Assembly: GCA_023014365.1 (NCBI GenBank) | Contig: JAEBUN010000015.1 | Coordinates: forward strand, 1 to 64,000 | Length of the DNA: 64,000 nt | Direction of reading: 5' to 3' | Origin: Lepiota brunneoincarnata | Taxonomy: Eukaryota > Basidiomycota > Agaricomycetes > Agaricales > Agaricaceae | Shown here: piece after piece, positions 32,747-44,829 of the stretch | Position numbering within the stretch: position 1 is the stretch's first letter | Layout of the letters: every line of letters begins with the position of its first letter | Translations under genes and position numbers: made by a program | The notes under the pieces: generated by a model | What the model was told of the DNA's origin: nothing | Database searches by the model: none | The model's input: the letters and a program-made list of their open reading frames with translations, nothing else

Positions 32747-34621
32747 TCTCCCTCAATTGTGCAATGTAAGTTGTGTTTTCTCATGTCACTTTGTCCTGAC
32801 TCATGTTTTTCACTGGCTTAGGTCTAACCATTCACCTACCAGCATGTCACGACCGCCTACCCCCACTGCTGGTACCAGCACTGCATGTTAGGAAGGCTAG
32901 GGGAGGGCAAGTAGGGTGAGGAGCTTGCAGAAATTGTCAGGGAGGTGTGCCAAGAATACCTCTGCCACCTTATTCACCACCACAAAGCCCAACCCCTCAG
33001 CCTTCAACCCCAATGCCTGTGCCGGCTTCAAGATGTGTCATCTCGATCATGTCACTGTGCAATCCAACTGACGAGAGTTCTGCTGGATTTTCTGCAGACC
33101 TTTTGTCAGGTATCCCTGTTGGCAGGCCCTCTGGTGGATTATCCACAGAGGCTTTGTCCAGTTCAATGTTGCTGCCCCCTCTTGCCATCTCTCTGTGCAC
33201 CCTGGACAGGGAAGACTTGCTGGTGCTCCCTCCCCTGGGTATTGCATCAGGTTCAGAGGTGCCAGGCCCTTCAACAACCCACCCCTCCTCCCCTGTACTC
33301 TTTTCGGCTACCTCAACATGTAAGCTTAGCCTTTTCCAAGGTATATTTGTCCTTTCTGCTAACTTCTGCTTTAGTGTGTATCCCAGCTGCCCTTAATGGC
33401 AAACAGAAGGTGAAACCATTGATGCCACCCCCTACACCTCTGTTCTTGGCAAATTCAAACTTGCCCTTGTATTCATTGGGTCCTGAGGTCTCCCAAGACA
33501 ACCTCTACCAACTGTTTAAGTGGTCTTCAAATCTTGAAGGGCAACATGTGCTGGCTTCACCCAGATGCCCCACACCATTGCCACCTCTGATTCCTTGTGC
33601 CCCTGCTGAGGCCCCTTCTCATGTCACAGAGGTTTTGCCCTCTCTGGACTTGGAATTACTGCTTGAGCCCTCACCTGCCCCTCAAGGACCGACATTTGTT
33701 TTTCAAGACATGTTCTTAGCTTCTCCAACCCCTGTTCCCTCTCATGTGCTGAGCCCAGTGGTCCCAGAAATATCCCAATCCTTGCCTCCTCAAGCAGGAC
33801 CTTTAGGGTCACATTGCCAGCATGTAAATCTGCCAAAGAAAAGCTCCAACATGGACCCAAAGAAATATGCTCCTCGTGCTTGCATCCAACATTCTGAAGC
33901 CAAAATAATCCGGGATCATGGATACCAGCACCCAGTCCTGCTCTTTTGTGAGGACTTTTCTAGGCTGCTGGCAGCTAGCCAGCTTTCAGTATGTTCCCCA
34001 AGTTTTCTTGTATTTTCTTACTGACAGTTTTGCACCCACACTAGTACATGCCACCTCGGTCTTGGTGCCCTACTTGCGCTGCTCGTAAATTGGAGTGCGA
34101 GCCTCTGGGCAAGGGTAAGAAGTGTTGCAGCTATGACTTATATATGTAATTACCCTTGTACCTTCACAGACCATCCATGGGTCCCGGCTGGCATTGCAAA
34201 TGCCCTGGTCACATCCTCACTGACCAGTGAATACCATAAGTTTCTCTGTTCACTATTTTCTCTTTTATTCACTTTTTGTTTCACAGATCTTGCTGCCTTC
34301 ACATGTGTTGTATCCTCCAGCTTGGTCAGTCTGGAGGCCAATCATGTTGCCTACAAGGCATTGGCGTTTCATCATTGACAGGTCATTTATCAATTTGTCC
34401 AGGAGATGCAGGCCACTCAGAATGCAATGGAAGGTAACAACATGGTGTTTGTTGAAATGGGAATGGCCAACTCTCTCAAAGACATCCAGGCATTCTTTGA
34501 GTTTGCTGACAACTTTCCAGGGGTCCCAACATATGAGGAGTTTGAGGAGCTCAAGTCACTTCTTTTCCTTGCTTTCCCAATGACTCAGGATCCCAAGGCC
34601 ATCCTGGAAGACTTGGACTAG
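32747..34621 (+). pseudogene. Antisense element gene 1, unknown function, multi-exon
   Basis: Clear exons: 32947-33319, 33375-33988, 34045-34114, 34170 onward to the stop at 34621. Introns of 55-56 nt (33320-33374, 33989-34044, 34115-34169) keep the frame, and a further intron is likely at about 34227-34286. An upstream exon starting near 32747 is possible but frame-broken. The product is proline/serine-rich in its N-half, then has a cysteine cluster (RSWCPTCAARKLECEP) like half of a zinc cluster, and a helical C-terminus (NSLKDIQAFFEFADNFPG). One TGA near 34377 interrupts it, a likely CGA change. I do not recognise the family. Confidence 0.6.
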
Positions 34622-35292
34622 TGCCTGCCTCCCTTTTCTCTCTTGAATGTAATATATCCTCTTGTCCTGTATATAAATACATTCCACTTAAAGATTCTTG
34701 TCTCTTGGTATCTTTTTGAGTTAAGCTTAAGGCCTTCTGAAGACCTTGAGCTAAGCTAAGGCTTCCAGCCGCTTATATGCTCATCAGATATTTCTCTGAT
34801 ACTTCTGCAATGTCTATTGACACCTCAATGCACCATGATCTGCAATATGTAGTGATCCACAACGCATAGCAACCCAGCTCATCCACTCTGGTTTACTTAC
34901 AAGCCCAAACCAGCTTGTCCACAATGTTTGAAAAAGCTCTTTGCGAAAAAGCTCATGGCATCAAACTGAACATCAAACTGAAGTACCCCTTGGGACCCAT
35001 CTCCCCCTAGCCAAATTGAAATTGGTGCCCTCACCATTCTATTAGAATCCCTGTGCACACTGATAACTGTGAGACTCTGGTGACATGTTACCTAATAAGG
35101 CAACTGTGGTTCAGCAAGTCTGTTAAAGGCTGGCTACTCAAGATTACCAGTTTCCTAGGCATCTCAGGTCATAAGCTTAGGGTGGAGGGTGCATTTTATC
35201 CACTTGCTATGATTTGTTATCACTGCCAACAGCCTTTTCTTATAAAAGTGAGGGAGCAACTTCTCATTCTAGCAGACACTTTTTGCAAGAAA
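34622..35292. other. Spacer between the two antisense genes
   Basis: Contains a TATATAAATA sequence near 34671, two TAAGCTTA-type sites (34723, 35173) and no convincing ORF. It probably holds the 3' end of gene 1 and the promoter of gene 2. Confidence 0.4.
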
Positions 35293-36648
35293 ATGGCTTC
35301 TTCTATCCCCCATCTCCAGGTCAAGCTCAACGGTCTCATTAGTAATGCCAAAAGTTGTCTCCAGTGCCTGGAAAACAGTCGAGTCACTCATTCCCTCATC
35401 AAGAAGGCCCTCCTTGCATTCAACACTCCTGGGGTATATCTATTTGTCCCCATGTCCCTTTCTTCACTGTTCAATTATCTTCTAGTCTGCTTATATTGAA
35501 GCATTATTGGAGGACACCAAGGCTATCAAGCTTCATGTCAACCAAGACTATGTCTCCCATATTTGCAAGCTCTACAAAATTTACCAAAACAACTACCATT
35601 CATCTTATGAGATGCCTGCGATCTATAAGGGACTCTCTGAATGCTGTAGCTGCATTAATCACATCCACTCTGAGGAATCCCACAAAACCAGGACCAAAGA
35701 GGCTCAGCACCTGTCATTCACAACTGGCTCTACTTCCTCTAATGCTGCCAAAGGCTCTGCTGTCCCCAACCATGTGAGCTTAGCATTCTTTTGGCTCCAA
35801 TCGTCTTCTCATGTATAAGCTTAGCCTTGCAAGGGTCACAAGGCCCCTGTCTCTGCTGCTGTTGTGGTAGACACCAATACTGAGCCTGCTGAGAGTATGA
35901 CCAGTGCTTCCAACTCCCAAGCAACCAGTGCTGACATGGTAATCTAGCTGCTTCTCAACCTATTACATTGGCTGAGATCATCACTCACCTTCAGGACATG
36001 ATGGTCGATGAGGAGGTCTCTCAAGCTATCGTCGAAGAGGTTTGTGTAGTTTCACCTTATCACAAGCATCATTTGTCTACCTCCAATGTGGTGTGCCAGC
36101 TCCACTCCCCCTAACCACTGATTCTGACTTCCTCCCTCTTTAGGAGACCATCAAAAAGTCCTCATCATCTAAAGGCACTGTCCATCTTCTTCCCTATTGT
36201 CAAGTTCCCAATATGAACACTAAACACTGCTGTTATGCCTGGGCTGAACAGGTTCTAGCCAAAGCCAATGCCAATACTGCCAAGTGTGCCCATACCAAGT
36301 TGGCTTCTGATGAGTGCACCTTTGCAGGCTTATCTGGTGGGGATTTTCTCACTTCTATTCACTAAGCTTAACAATTCTGACACTTATTCTGGCCAGCTTG
36401 TTTGCTCTAGGAACTCCAAAATCTCCTGTCTCACTCTCGCAACAAGTATAAGTCTGAATCTTGCAGTGATGATGCTCAGTTGGTCAAATGTGACCTTAAT
36501 TCACTCAGCTGGGACTTCATCAAGGCTATTCCCTTGCTTGAAGCCAACTTAAAGAGGTTCCAATTCCTCATTCAAGAGTGCATCTGTCTCAAAAACCTTC
36601 TGTGCAACTTCTCTGACTTGGACAAGTCCTCCCCTGCTTTAGCTTAAT
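35293..36648 (+). CDS. Antisense element gene 2, unknown function, multi-exon
   Basis: Exons: 35293-35433 (starts MASSIPHLQVKLNGL), 35486-35773, 35825-35938, 35995-36039, 36144 to about 36330, and a last exon from about 36414 to the TAA at 36648. Introns of 51-56 nt (one of 104 nt) all keep phase 0; the last intron boundary is not resolved. The protein is cysteine- and helix-rich (YVSHICKLYKIYQNNYHSS; FLIQECICLKNLLCNF) with no signal peptide or membrane span. The intron at 35774 begins GTGAGCTTAG and ends ATAAGCTTAG. Apart from the last junction the frame looks whole. No family recognised. Confidence 0.55.
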
Positions 36649-36717
36649 GCTTTGACAGTTCCTAGGATAGTTTTTCTTTGATAAGTAGATAGTTCTGTCC
36701 ACAATATCAGGTTTTTT

Positions 36718-38209
36718 CTATCCTCCCAACTCTCCTGGCTCCCATCTGTCACTAGGCTCATCCTCAATAGTCTCCTCCAGGGTCTTCAGTCCCTCTGGCA
36801 ACAGGTCTATCAATTCTTGTAACTCCAGCAGTAATGGCATATGTTTTCTGGCTAAGTAGGAAATTACTCTGAATGCCGCCACTTTATTCTGCCATACAGA
36901 GCCGTCCAACTCTGCCAGGATATAAGATCCTCCTTTTGATCTAGATATGACCACCATGGGTCCTAGATACCTGGGTTTCATCTTCCTGTCTGCTGAGCTC
37001 TCTATAGCTGTATTTCTCACTAATACTAAATCTCCTAGGCTGAAGCAATAATCTCTTATCTTATGCACTGCTTGTCGTTCCATCTTCCAGGCCTTGCTAA
37101 GCTTAGTGGCTGAAACATGCTGACGCATCTCCTCAACATGCCAAACATGTTTTGCCAACACCTAAGCTTGATATCCTATCAACTCGGCTGTGGTTAAGTA
37201 CTTATTTGGTAGTTGTACTAGCCAAGTGGCCTCCTTGACATCCAGAGGTAGCATTGGATGTGCTCCAGCTACCAGAAAGTACAGGGAACACCCCATTCCT
37301 TTTCTAATAGTTATCTGATCTGCCCACATAACATGTGGTAGGTGCCAATACCACTTTTTGACATCTCCATCTGTAGCTCTGTACAACATTTGCTGCACAT
37401 CCCAGTGGGGCCTCTCAATAATCTCATTTGCCTTGGAATTGTAAGGAGATATTGTTACTCCCTTTATCCCATATTTTTCTTCCAACCATTAAACAGCTCT
37501 CTTAAATGGAGAACTGTTGTCTATGACAATCTTCACTATACTGCCCCATCAGCAAATGACATCTTCAAATAACCACTGTGCAATCAAACTAGCATTCTCT
37601 TTTCTCAAAGCTTTTGCCTCCATCCAGGATGACAGTCCACACCTTCCATGCACAATGTAACTACACCCATTAGAACTTGGTGTCATACATATGTAGCGTG
37701 TCCACATGTAGCACTTGGAATATTGACGGTGTGGGTGTTACTATTGGCGGCATCTCGATGATCACCTTTTGCCGTTGCTGGTATAGATGGCACGATTGCA
37801 CATACCAAGCTACATCTCCTTCCACTTCCAGCCACCAGAACCTCTGCATTATAAGCTTAGTGGTTGTGTATATCCCTCTGTATCCTAGGAAGCTGTGGCT
37901 AGCTTGCAACATATACATACACTGCTCCTTATCCACTACTAGCTGATGCTGACTGCTAGGACTCATCCTATACAGTCTCCCCTCTTCATCCAAGAAGAAA
38001 TGCTCCACCATATGTTTAAGCTTATGCAGACCCAGCTCATCCAAGCCTTTGGCTATACTACTGCCCCCTGTTTTCAGATATTCCCTGACTTTGGGTATTC
38101 TCTTGTCTTGTATTTGTGCTGTATCTGTCCTGCATGACTCATCATATGCTTCTTCTATCTTGGTTGACTTTTCCTCTTTGAATTCTGGCACTAGCCTGAT
38201 ATCTGTCAT
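36718..38209 (-). pseudogene. Integrase of the large Ty3-like element
   Basis: Three minus-strand blocks. 38209-37670: zinc-binding region and first core part (FLGYRGIYTTTKLIMQRFWW; CHLYQQRQK; FQVLHVDTLHM with the first Asp). 37485-37162: SPYNSKANEIIERPHWDVQ with the Glu. 37161-36718: C-terminal domain ([29 protein letters not shown]). Stops between blocks, including where the second Asp should be. Confidence 0.75.
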
Positions 38210-38362
38210 TAAGCTTAGTACTTGTCAATGGTTTTCTGGACAGGCTGGGTCTTCTATAACCCTAAGCTTAGCCTGTTGTTCATCCAAGTACTCTTCCCGA
38301 GCTTGATCCAGCTCATACTCAAAATCATATACATCATGTGCCAGACCCTGGTTGAAGCCAGA

Positions 38363-38800
38363 TCAACTGTCGATCTCATCACAGAAGGCTTCCAAGGGTA
38401 ACGGATCTGCAGTCCCTGGATCTTCTTTGATCAACTCAAACTCCTCTCCCTCATCCTCTGATCCATTGTCAAAGCGATGGGCTGTCTCATCACCAGGATA
38501 GTAGCATTGCCTAGACAGCCCATCCAGCCCAAATGTCTTCCCTTCCTTGTGTACTAGCATGAAGTGGAATGACCTAATGAAGTCCATCCAATGGTTTACA
38601 GTAGCATTCAGGAGCTTCCCTGGGTTGTTTAACATCCCAAAGAGAAACTTCACATCTGTTTCAATCACTAGGCTTCTTGATCCCCACAGTAAATATTTCT
38701 CTTGTTCCAGCACCATTCTTAAGCTGCATAGCTCTCACTTGGGCTGAGAATACCTCTGCTGTCTCTTGTCCAATAATATTGGCCCAAACTTCACATAATG
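38363..38800 (-). pseudogene. RNase H of the large Ty3-like element
   Basis: LLWGSRSLVIETDVKFLFGM and FIRSFHFMLVHKEGKTFGLD, then GLSRQCYYPGDE, the usual end of Ty3 RNase H. An acidic linker follows. Confidence 0.7.
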
Positions 38801-38827
38801 TATAAGCTTAGCATCTTCTTCATCTCT

Positions 38828-39830
38828 CTAATATATATAGTATCCCACTACCCTCCATGAGGTATCCACAGCTACTACTGTGGGTTGTTTACTTGGAAAT
38901 TCAGGGTTCCTGGTTGGGAAACAGTACTGAATCGCATCTTTCAGCTCCTGCTGCGCTTTCCATTCATTTTCTCCCCATTCAAACTCTTGTCCCTTCTTAA
39001 GCTTTTCATATAGAGGTGCAGCAATGGCTATAAACTTGGGGATATAATTCCTGCAGCACATAGCTGTTCCTAGAAAACCCCTTAGCTCTGAGACATTCTC
39101 ACAATCCCCCCATCTTAAAATTTTTCCGATGGTGTCTATGGCAGGCAACCATCCTTTATAGGAGCATTCAAAACCCACTACAGTGATTTCATCAGTGCAG
39201 ATAGTCATCTTGGGCCCAGAGAAGGTTCCCCCTATGTATTTCATCCTCTGTAGAATCCTATTGACCGTCTGCATGTGTTCCCATACAAATTGTCGGATCC
39301 CTGGGTTCTCTTTCAATGTCTCTTCAGTGCTATCAGGCAACTCATATCTGGTTTTTGGTCCCCTGATAGGAACATCATCTATGTATGGCATTGTGTATTC
39401 TGGTATTTCACTGGCTAGGATCACTGTTACATCCTCATGAAATATAGGCACTGAATTGGTCCATCCCATAGGTAGCATCACTAAGCGTAGCACTCCAAAA
39501 GGCATCTGGAACATTGTTAAGTCCTGAGATGACTCAGCTAATAATTGCTCGTCATAGCCAATATACAGGTCCAGAATGCCTCTGCAAGCTCTGCCTGCAA
39601 AGTGCATTGCTAAATCTTCTGTTGCTGGTGGCAGCCCTGAATGCACTATTGTCACTCTGTTCAGTGGTTCCAAGCTGTGTACCAGTCTCAAACTTTTTCC
39701 ATCTTTCTTCACCACAACCATCTGGATCTATAGGATGAGTTTGATGGCTTGTATACACCAGCACTAATCTTTTTCTTTATAATGGCACAGACTTCATCAT
39801 AGATTGCTGGTGGAATCGGAATGGGCTTTT
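38828..39830 (-). pseudogene. Reverse transcriptase of the large Ty3-like element
   Basis: Open for 297 codons from 39721: VVVKKDGKSLRLVHSLEPLN, GYDEQLLAESSQDLT, MPFGVLRLVMLPMGWTNS, and the catalytic box YIDDVPIRGP with both Asp residues kept. This box and GWTNS are typical of a group of mushroom Ty3 elements. The N-terminal piece continues upstream in another frame to about 39830. Confidence 0.82.
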
Positions 39831-40643
39831 CAACCCACAGGGTATGTTCTACCATTGGTATCTTGATTGGCAGGAAGAAATCCTTCCTAAAACATCCCTT
39901 TTCCTCATCTGTTCATGCGAATGCTTTCTCTTGAAGCATCATGACATGGTGCATCAGCTTTCTTTCCTCTGGCCACAAGAAATCCCCTGCATGGGCTTTG
40001 TCCAGCTTAAGCTTATGCTCCTCAGTATATCTGCCTGTTGGGACAAACTCTGGAGGATGCATGCTAAGCTCAGGCATTTCTGCCAGCAGGTCCCCTTTTA
40101 TTTCTCGTTTTATCCTGAATCTCTCTGGTAAGTCACCCAACACTGGCCTCACTTTTAAGGCAACTGGTTTATATTTCTTCCCAGCCAGGCATTGTACTGT
40201 ATCTTTGTCATCTTCTTTGGTTTCAAGGATAGTTATTCCCTGGTCCTTGGTGCCCTGCACATTGGCTATGCATCCTAGGCACAATAACACTATTGCTTTA
40301 TCGTCTTGTGGACAGTCCTCCTCACGGATGACTCAGTCAATGAACATTAGCTGTAGCTTGGCCTCTGAGAAGCTTCCTTTCGCTAATCTTAGTGTTTGTG
40401 CAATGACAGGGCCCTTTTCATCATCATAGTCTATTATACAAGCCACCTCTCCTTGTCCCTTAGTCAACTCATTGAGGTTTCTTGAAAATTTTGACTGTTT
40501 TCTCTAAGCTTAGGAGGATTACACTCTCCTCAAGCATAAGTTGGTAACACAGCCCTTTCTCAGGTATTTGGGTCTGTAATAACCAAGGTTTGCTTGCCAC
40601 TGGTGCTATTCCTGACTTTGCTAGCAGTCATTACATCAAACAG

Positions 40644-41450
40644 TCATCCCAGCAGTACTTGATACATGGGGTTGCAAACTATGTGAACTTGCAAATAGAT
40701 TGTGACTCCCCTGCAGGTAAAGCCTACATTCTTTGCCAATCCACAAGTTTTTTCAACCTGCCCATTTGCACTCTGCAAATTAATTGTAGTGTCTGGGTCC
40801 CAAGAAACTTGACATGCAATTGCTGCTTCCTGACTCATGGATACGATCTGTGACCCACTATCTAGCAAGGCCTCTTCCTGCCAAATCCCACTTATCAGAG
40901 TCAGAACTACTCTCAATGGTTCACATTCTTTAGCAATAAACACTTGCCGTCCCCTGTCTCTTCTGGGAAGTGACTCCAAGTACTGCATGATTGGATCCTG
41001 AGCTACCCAGGCTTGGGTTGCCAAGCTTTCTTGGAGCACTGTATCATACTTCCAAGGGCTGTCTGCCAGTTCCATTATCATGACCTGTACCAGCCCACTA
41101 TTAATTTCCATATCTTCTGTATCATCTTCCAAGGGCCCAACTCCTGCTATTAAGCTTTGATTTGTGGCTACCCATTTTCTCATAATTCGCTCTCTATAAT
41201 CATTCCTGTATATCAGTGACAATGCCAAGAGTTCTCCATGCAATACTGAGACTTCTTGCTTCAATACCCTGCTGAGTACTTCCTCGACATTGACATTCCT
41301 CTCTATAGGGGCCTGGTGCTTATAGGCAGGCTCCTTCCTGGATGGTTCCATCCTTCTGACAGGCAGCAGTGGTACCTCAATGACCAGGCACAGTGGTTTC
41401 ACATTTCTATATGGTAGTTCCCCTGCCACTACATGTGTTGGTTTCTCCAT
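40644..41450 (-). CDS. Protease region of the large Ty3-like element
   Basis: 268 codons with EALLDSGSQIVSMSQEA, a retroviral-type aspartic protease active site, near 40880. The upstream part is a linker rich in charged residues. Downstream (39913-40500) is another linker with DSG-independent sequence before RT. Confidence 0.65.
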   Translation of the reverse strand: MEKPTHVVAGELPYRNVKPLCLVIEVPLLPVRRMEPSRKEPAYKHQAPIERNVNVEEVLSRVLKQEVSVLHGELLALSLIYRNDYRERIMRKWVATNQSLIAGVGPLEDDTEDMEINSGLVQVMIMELADSPWKYDTVLQESLATQAWVAQDPIMQYLESLPRRDRGRQVFIAKECEPLRVVLTLISGIWQEEALLDSGSQIVSMSQEAAIACQVSWDPDTTINLQSANGQVEKTCGLAKNVGFTCRGVTIYLQVHIVCNPMYQVLLG

Positions 41451-41677
41451 TGTCTGCTCTACTTCCTCATTTTCTGATTCTTCTGATCACTCAGAATCCA
41501 ATGCATCCTTAGGAGTCTGTCCTCTGGCAAAGGCGACCTTCTTCTTCAGAGCCGGCTCCTTCCTCAAACTCTTTAGAAACCTGACTCCGAGTTCCAAGTC
41601 TTCATGCCACTCCTAGTGTCCAAATACTGGCTTGCTGAGGGTGTACCATCCATCAAACCACTAAGCTTAGCCTATAT

Positions 41678-43246
41678 CTAGGCCAATTGCTTGGCCAAAG
41701 ACTGCATCTTGACATTATCATCCTTTCTGGTCATAAGCTTAACCTTTGGGGCACTCCCAGCATGGATGGCAGCTGTCTCCAACATTTCCATGTGCTGCTT
41801 CAGATGGTGGATTTCTTCTTCCACTGGCAACCTTTGGTTTTCTGACCTCAGGAATGCTTTCTGCACAAACACCGCTGGTGCTGGTACTTGCAGTAACTCA
41901 GGCTCAACCTTTGGCAGTTCTGGTATCTGAACAAAGAGTTGTCCCTTTGTTGCATAGTACTTTGCCACTTTCTCTTTAATAGGCCCTTCTCCTCAAGGGA
42001 TACTCAAGCCATCTCCCATATATATTTTGTTCCCTTCAACTCTAATTTGGCCAGCTTGTTTATCTGCCTCCATGTCTGGGCAGAATAACCAACTATGCCC
42101 TAATCCATCCTTTGCCAAACTCTCTAAGTATGATTTTAAGGTATGCCCCTGGATATTCATGAGGTCCTTAAGCTCAGCAAGGCCTCCTGCCATCTGTGAG
42201 ACTTCATCCTGAAACTTCTGCTTTAAGCTTTGTAGCTCTTGCTTTACTACAGGGTCATAAGTCCCTGTTCCGGATGTCGCAGGTGGATGACTCATTGATG
42301 CCAAATTCACTGGCCTTGAATCCTGATGAAGGGATTGCATAAGTATTTTGCCAATCGAAATTTCAACAGCTTTATCCATGACAATCCTCCAATCATAGAG
42401 GTCCTCTTCACATAAATCCTTCGCAGTCAGTGCTGACCCATTGCTTGCAGTTCTACATGCCCCGGTGTTTGCTAATCTCACATTGAGTACATCCTGGAAC
42501 ACGGAGTCCAGTGTGCTTGTAAATAACTCAACTAGCTCTCAGTTTGAGACTACTGCCAGCGACTTCAGACACTTCTCTGCTTCTAGAATGAATCACCTTT
42601 TGAAGTCCAAGACTTTATGCTCCTCATTCATCACAATGCCTCTACTCTCTGCACAGAGTTCCCTCAGGTGTCACACTGAGCCCTACTTGGCTGCCACAGT
42701 CTCAGGATACTCTTTCTTCAATCTCTCTACAAAGCCTGTCCAGCTTCCTGCTAGGAACTCTGCAAAACTCATCCACTCTTCACGGATATCCTGGTCCACA
42801 TATGACACTGCCCAATTTATCCTTTCTGCATCATCCATCATCTTTGTTATTGTGAAGAGCTGTTCAAGTGTCCAAAGATAATTTCTCAATGTCTGTGGTT
42901 CTGATGCATCCCATCTGGGAGCATTATTGCTAAAGGGAATTGGCATATGCTCATATCCCGTTTTTCTAGCTGTAGTCATCATAGACAGTGTAGTTTGGTT
43001 TGTCTGTACAGTCGGAGTTGACTGTGATATCTGTGGTACCATAGAGGCACCAGGAGAGTTTGTATGAAACAAGTTTTGGTTTGTAAATGCTAAGCTTAGT
43101 GTAGGAACAGTCTGACTGTCCTGGCATTCAGTGTGTGGAATATGCGCTATGTTGCGAGCTGAAGCTGGAAGCCTTATAGTAAATCTGGGAGCAGTAGAGG
43201 TCAGCAGTATGGCTTCTCTTGATACTGCAACTGCTGAACCACTCAC
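41678..43246 (-). pseudogene. Gag of the large Ty3-like element
   Basis: Blocks in several frames: 43246-42683 with PIPFSNNAPRWDASEPQTLR, LEQLFTITKMMDDAERINWA and FLAGSWTGFVERLKKEYPE (capsid-like), 42502-41993, and 41968-41678 with EEIHHLKQHMEMLETAA (coiled coil). No zinc knuckle found. Confidence 0.65.
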
Positions 43247-43509
43247 TGTGTTTGCAGCTATAGAACTAGTAGGATCTTTTCACTTTCAAGAGGTACTAGC
43301 AGCAATGAGGCCTCCAGAACCTTCTGGACAATTAGAATTCCAAGTAGTTCTCTGTTTTGGGGGGTTGACCTTCCTGAGACTGCTCTTGAAGGACATTTTG
43401 GGTGACTTTATGGTCTTTGCTTGAACTTTTTTCTGCTTCACAGGTGAAAGGTGGGCTAGTGTCCAAGTCTTTTGGTGTTTGTCTCATGAAATTCAACTGA
43501 AAACCCCCC

Positions 43510-43525
43510 TTGCGGTGGGCTCCAG
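43510..43525 (-). other. Candidate tRNA primer-binding site
   Basis: Two bases inside the right LTR the minus strand reads TGGAGCCCACCGCAA. A TGG start at this distance fits pairing with a tRNA CCA end. The matching tRNA was not identified. Confidence 0.45.
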
Positions 43526-43527
43526 AT

Positions 43528-44829
43528 GAAAAGGAGGAAATGTTTGTGGGTTTTAATATAGATAAAGGGCTTGTTCTCACTAAGCTTAGTCAAAATTTGA
43601 TAAGCTTAAGTTAATACAAGTAGTATGAGATAGATAATGAACAGTTTTGTCTTTTAGGGTGTTCTGGGGGTGCGTTCTGACAGTGAAATTCAAGAGACTA
43701 GTGTTTTTAGAGGTTAATGAACAGCCATTGAAGTTATCTTAGCCATACAGTGCAACAGTGAAAGGACAATCCCTGTCAATTCAAAGTGCAGGGTCTCTAG
43801 TCTCTGGTCTCTGGTCTCTGAACTCTGTTCTCTGTCTCTATCTCTGTCTCTAGCACTCTGGAACTCTGAGCTCTGTTCTCTGTTCTCTGTCTCTGTCTCT
43901 GAGTTGGTTGACAACCAAAGAAATCACACTTAACAATGCACACTAAGTAGTCCTCTGAAACTGTTCTTGATCATGGCTTGCAGACTTGCATGTGGAAGTG
44001 GGGGTGAGACCTCTTGCTTCTCCATGAACAAGTGCAACCATATTTATATTGTTTAGATACATACGAGAGATAGTAAATATGAAATAGAGAACAATAAGCT
44101 TAATTGTTATAGGTACTGCAGAATATTTTGGAAGGTTTGGCAGCATTTCTACCTCACCCTGGGTTATGGGTTTTTCTCTGATTGATGAATGGCAATCCAG
44201 CCAGACATGTTCCATGCTTGTCTGCATTATTCTGTGTCCACGCAAGTGCATAAAGCCTCCAGATCAATTATGATTGGAATGTATGGCATATGGACAATCC
44301 CTTGATCCATTGTAATTAATCTCAGTCAGGCAATATGCTGAGGTGCCAGGACCCACAAAGCACTCATTAATTATGAGTCTTTGATATTTCTAGGGTTTTG
44401 GGCATTGGGTGTTACCTCCTGAACGTTGGATGTTCCATTCCATGGTCTGGTCATCATTATTGGGCTTGCTATAGGCGTAATACACCTGCAACAGCCACTA
44501 TGTACATTCTTTAGGTTCAAACAAATCCGAGTTCATCAGAAAACTGCTTGTAAGGTCCCTTGATGTGACCAGAGTATACTTGATAGGCTATGTAGAGTCC
44601 TGAATCCCTCTGGAGAGTGTTCTGATAGCTTGGTTCACTAAGCTTAGTGATAATGAGCTGGTTTGAACACTTCCAAGGCTCGAATATCCTTAGTTTGGTC
44701 AAACTGGCTACTATGGGACATAGTACCAATCCTTTATAGAGTTCTTTAATGATATAGCCAATGATTCTATGTAGAGAATTGTTCCGGAGTATGGAATTCA
44801 GGTATAGGCATGAAATCAGTATATCAACG
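43528..44829 (-). repeat. Right (5') LTR of the large element
   Basis: 1302 bp; full-length homologue of 58793-60095 (1303 bp). On the minus strand it starts at a TGTTGATA-like end (mutated to CGTTGATA) and ends CCTTTTCA. Contains a CTCTGTCTCTG microsatellite-like tract and four TAAGCTTA sites. Inserted in or joined to LINE copy 3. Confidence 0.8.

Larger units (their letters stand above)
31836..44829 (-). mobile_element. Large Ty3-like element with antisense genes
   Basis: About 13 kb bounded by copies of one LTR family (31836-32435 diverged or shortened, 43528-44829 full). Gag, protease, RT, RNase H and integrase lie on the minus strand from about 43.3 to 36.7 kb. Two spliced genes lie on the plus strand from about 32.7 to 36.65 kb. 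The 8-bp palindrome TAAGCTTA recurs throughout, in LTRs, introns and coding parts, which supports treating the span as one unit. No target duplication is visible and the two flanks are different LINE copies, so rearrangement at one end is possible. Confidence 0.65.

Noticed and set aside
31836..44829. TAAGCTTA sites as splice acceptors
   Set aside because: Two introns use the motif at an end, but most sites lie in LTRs or inside open reading frames, often on the opposite strand.
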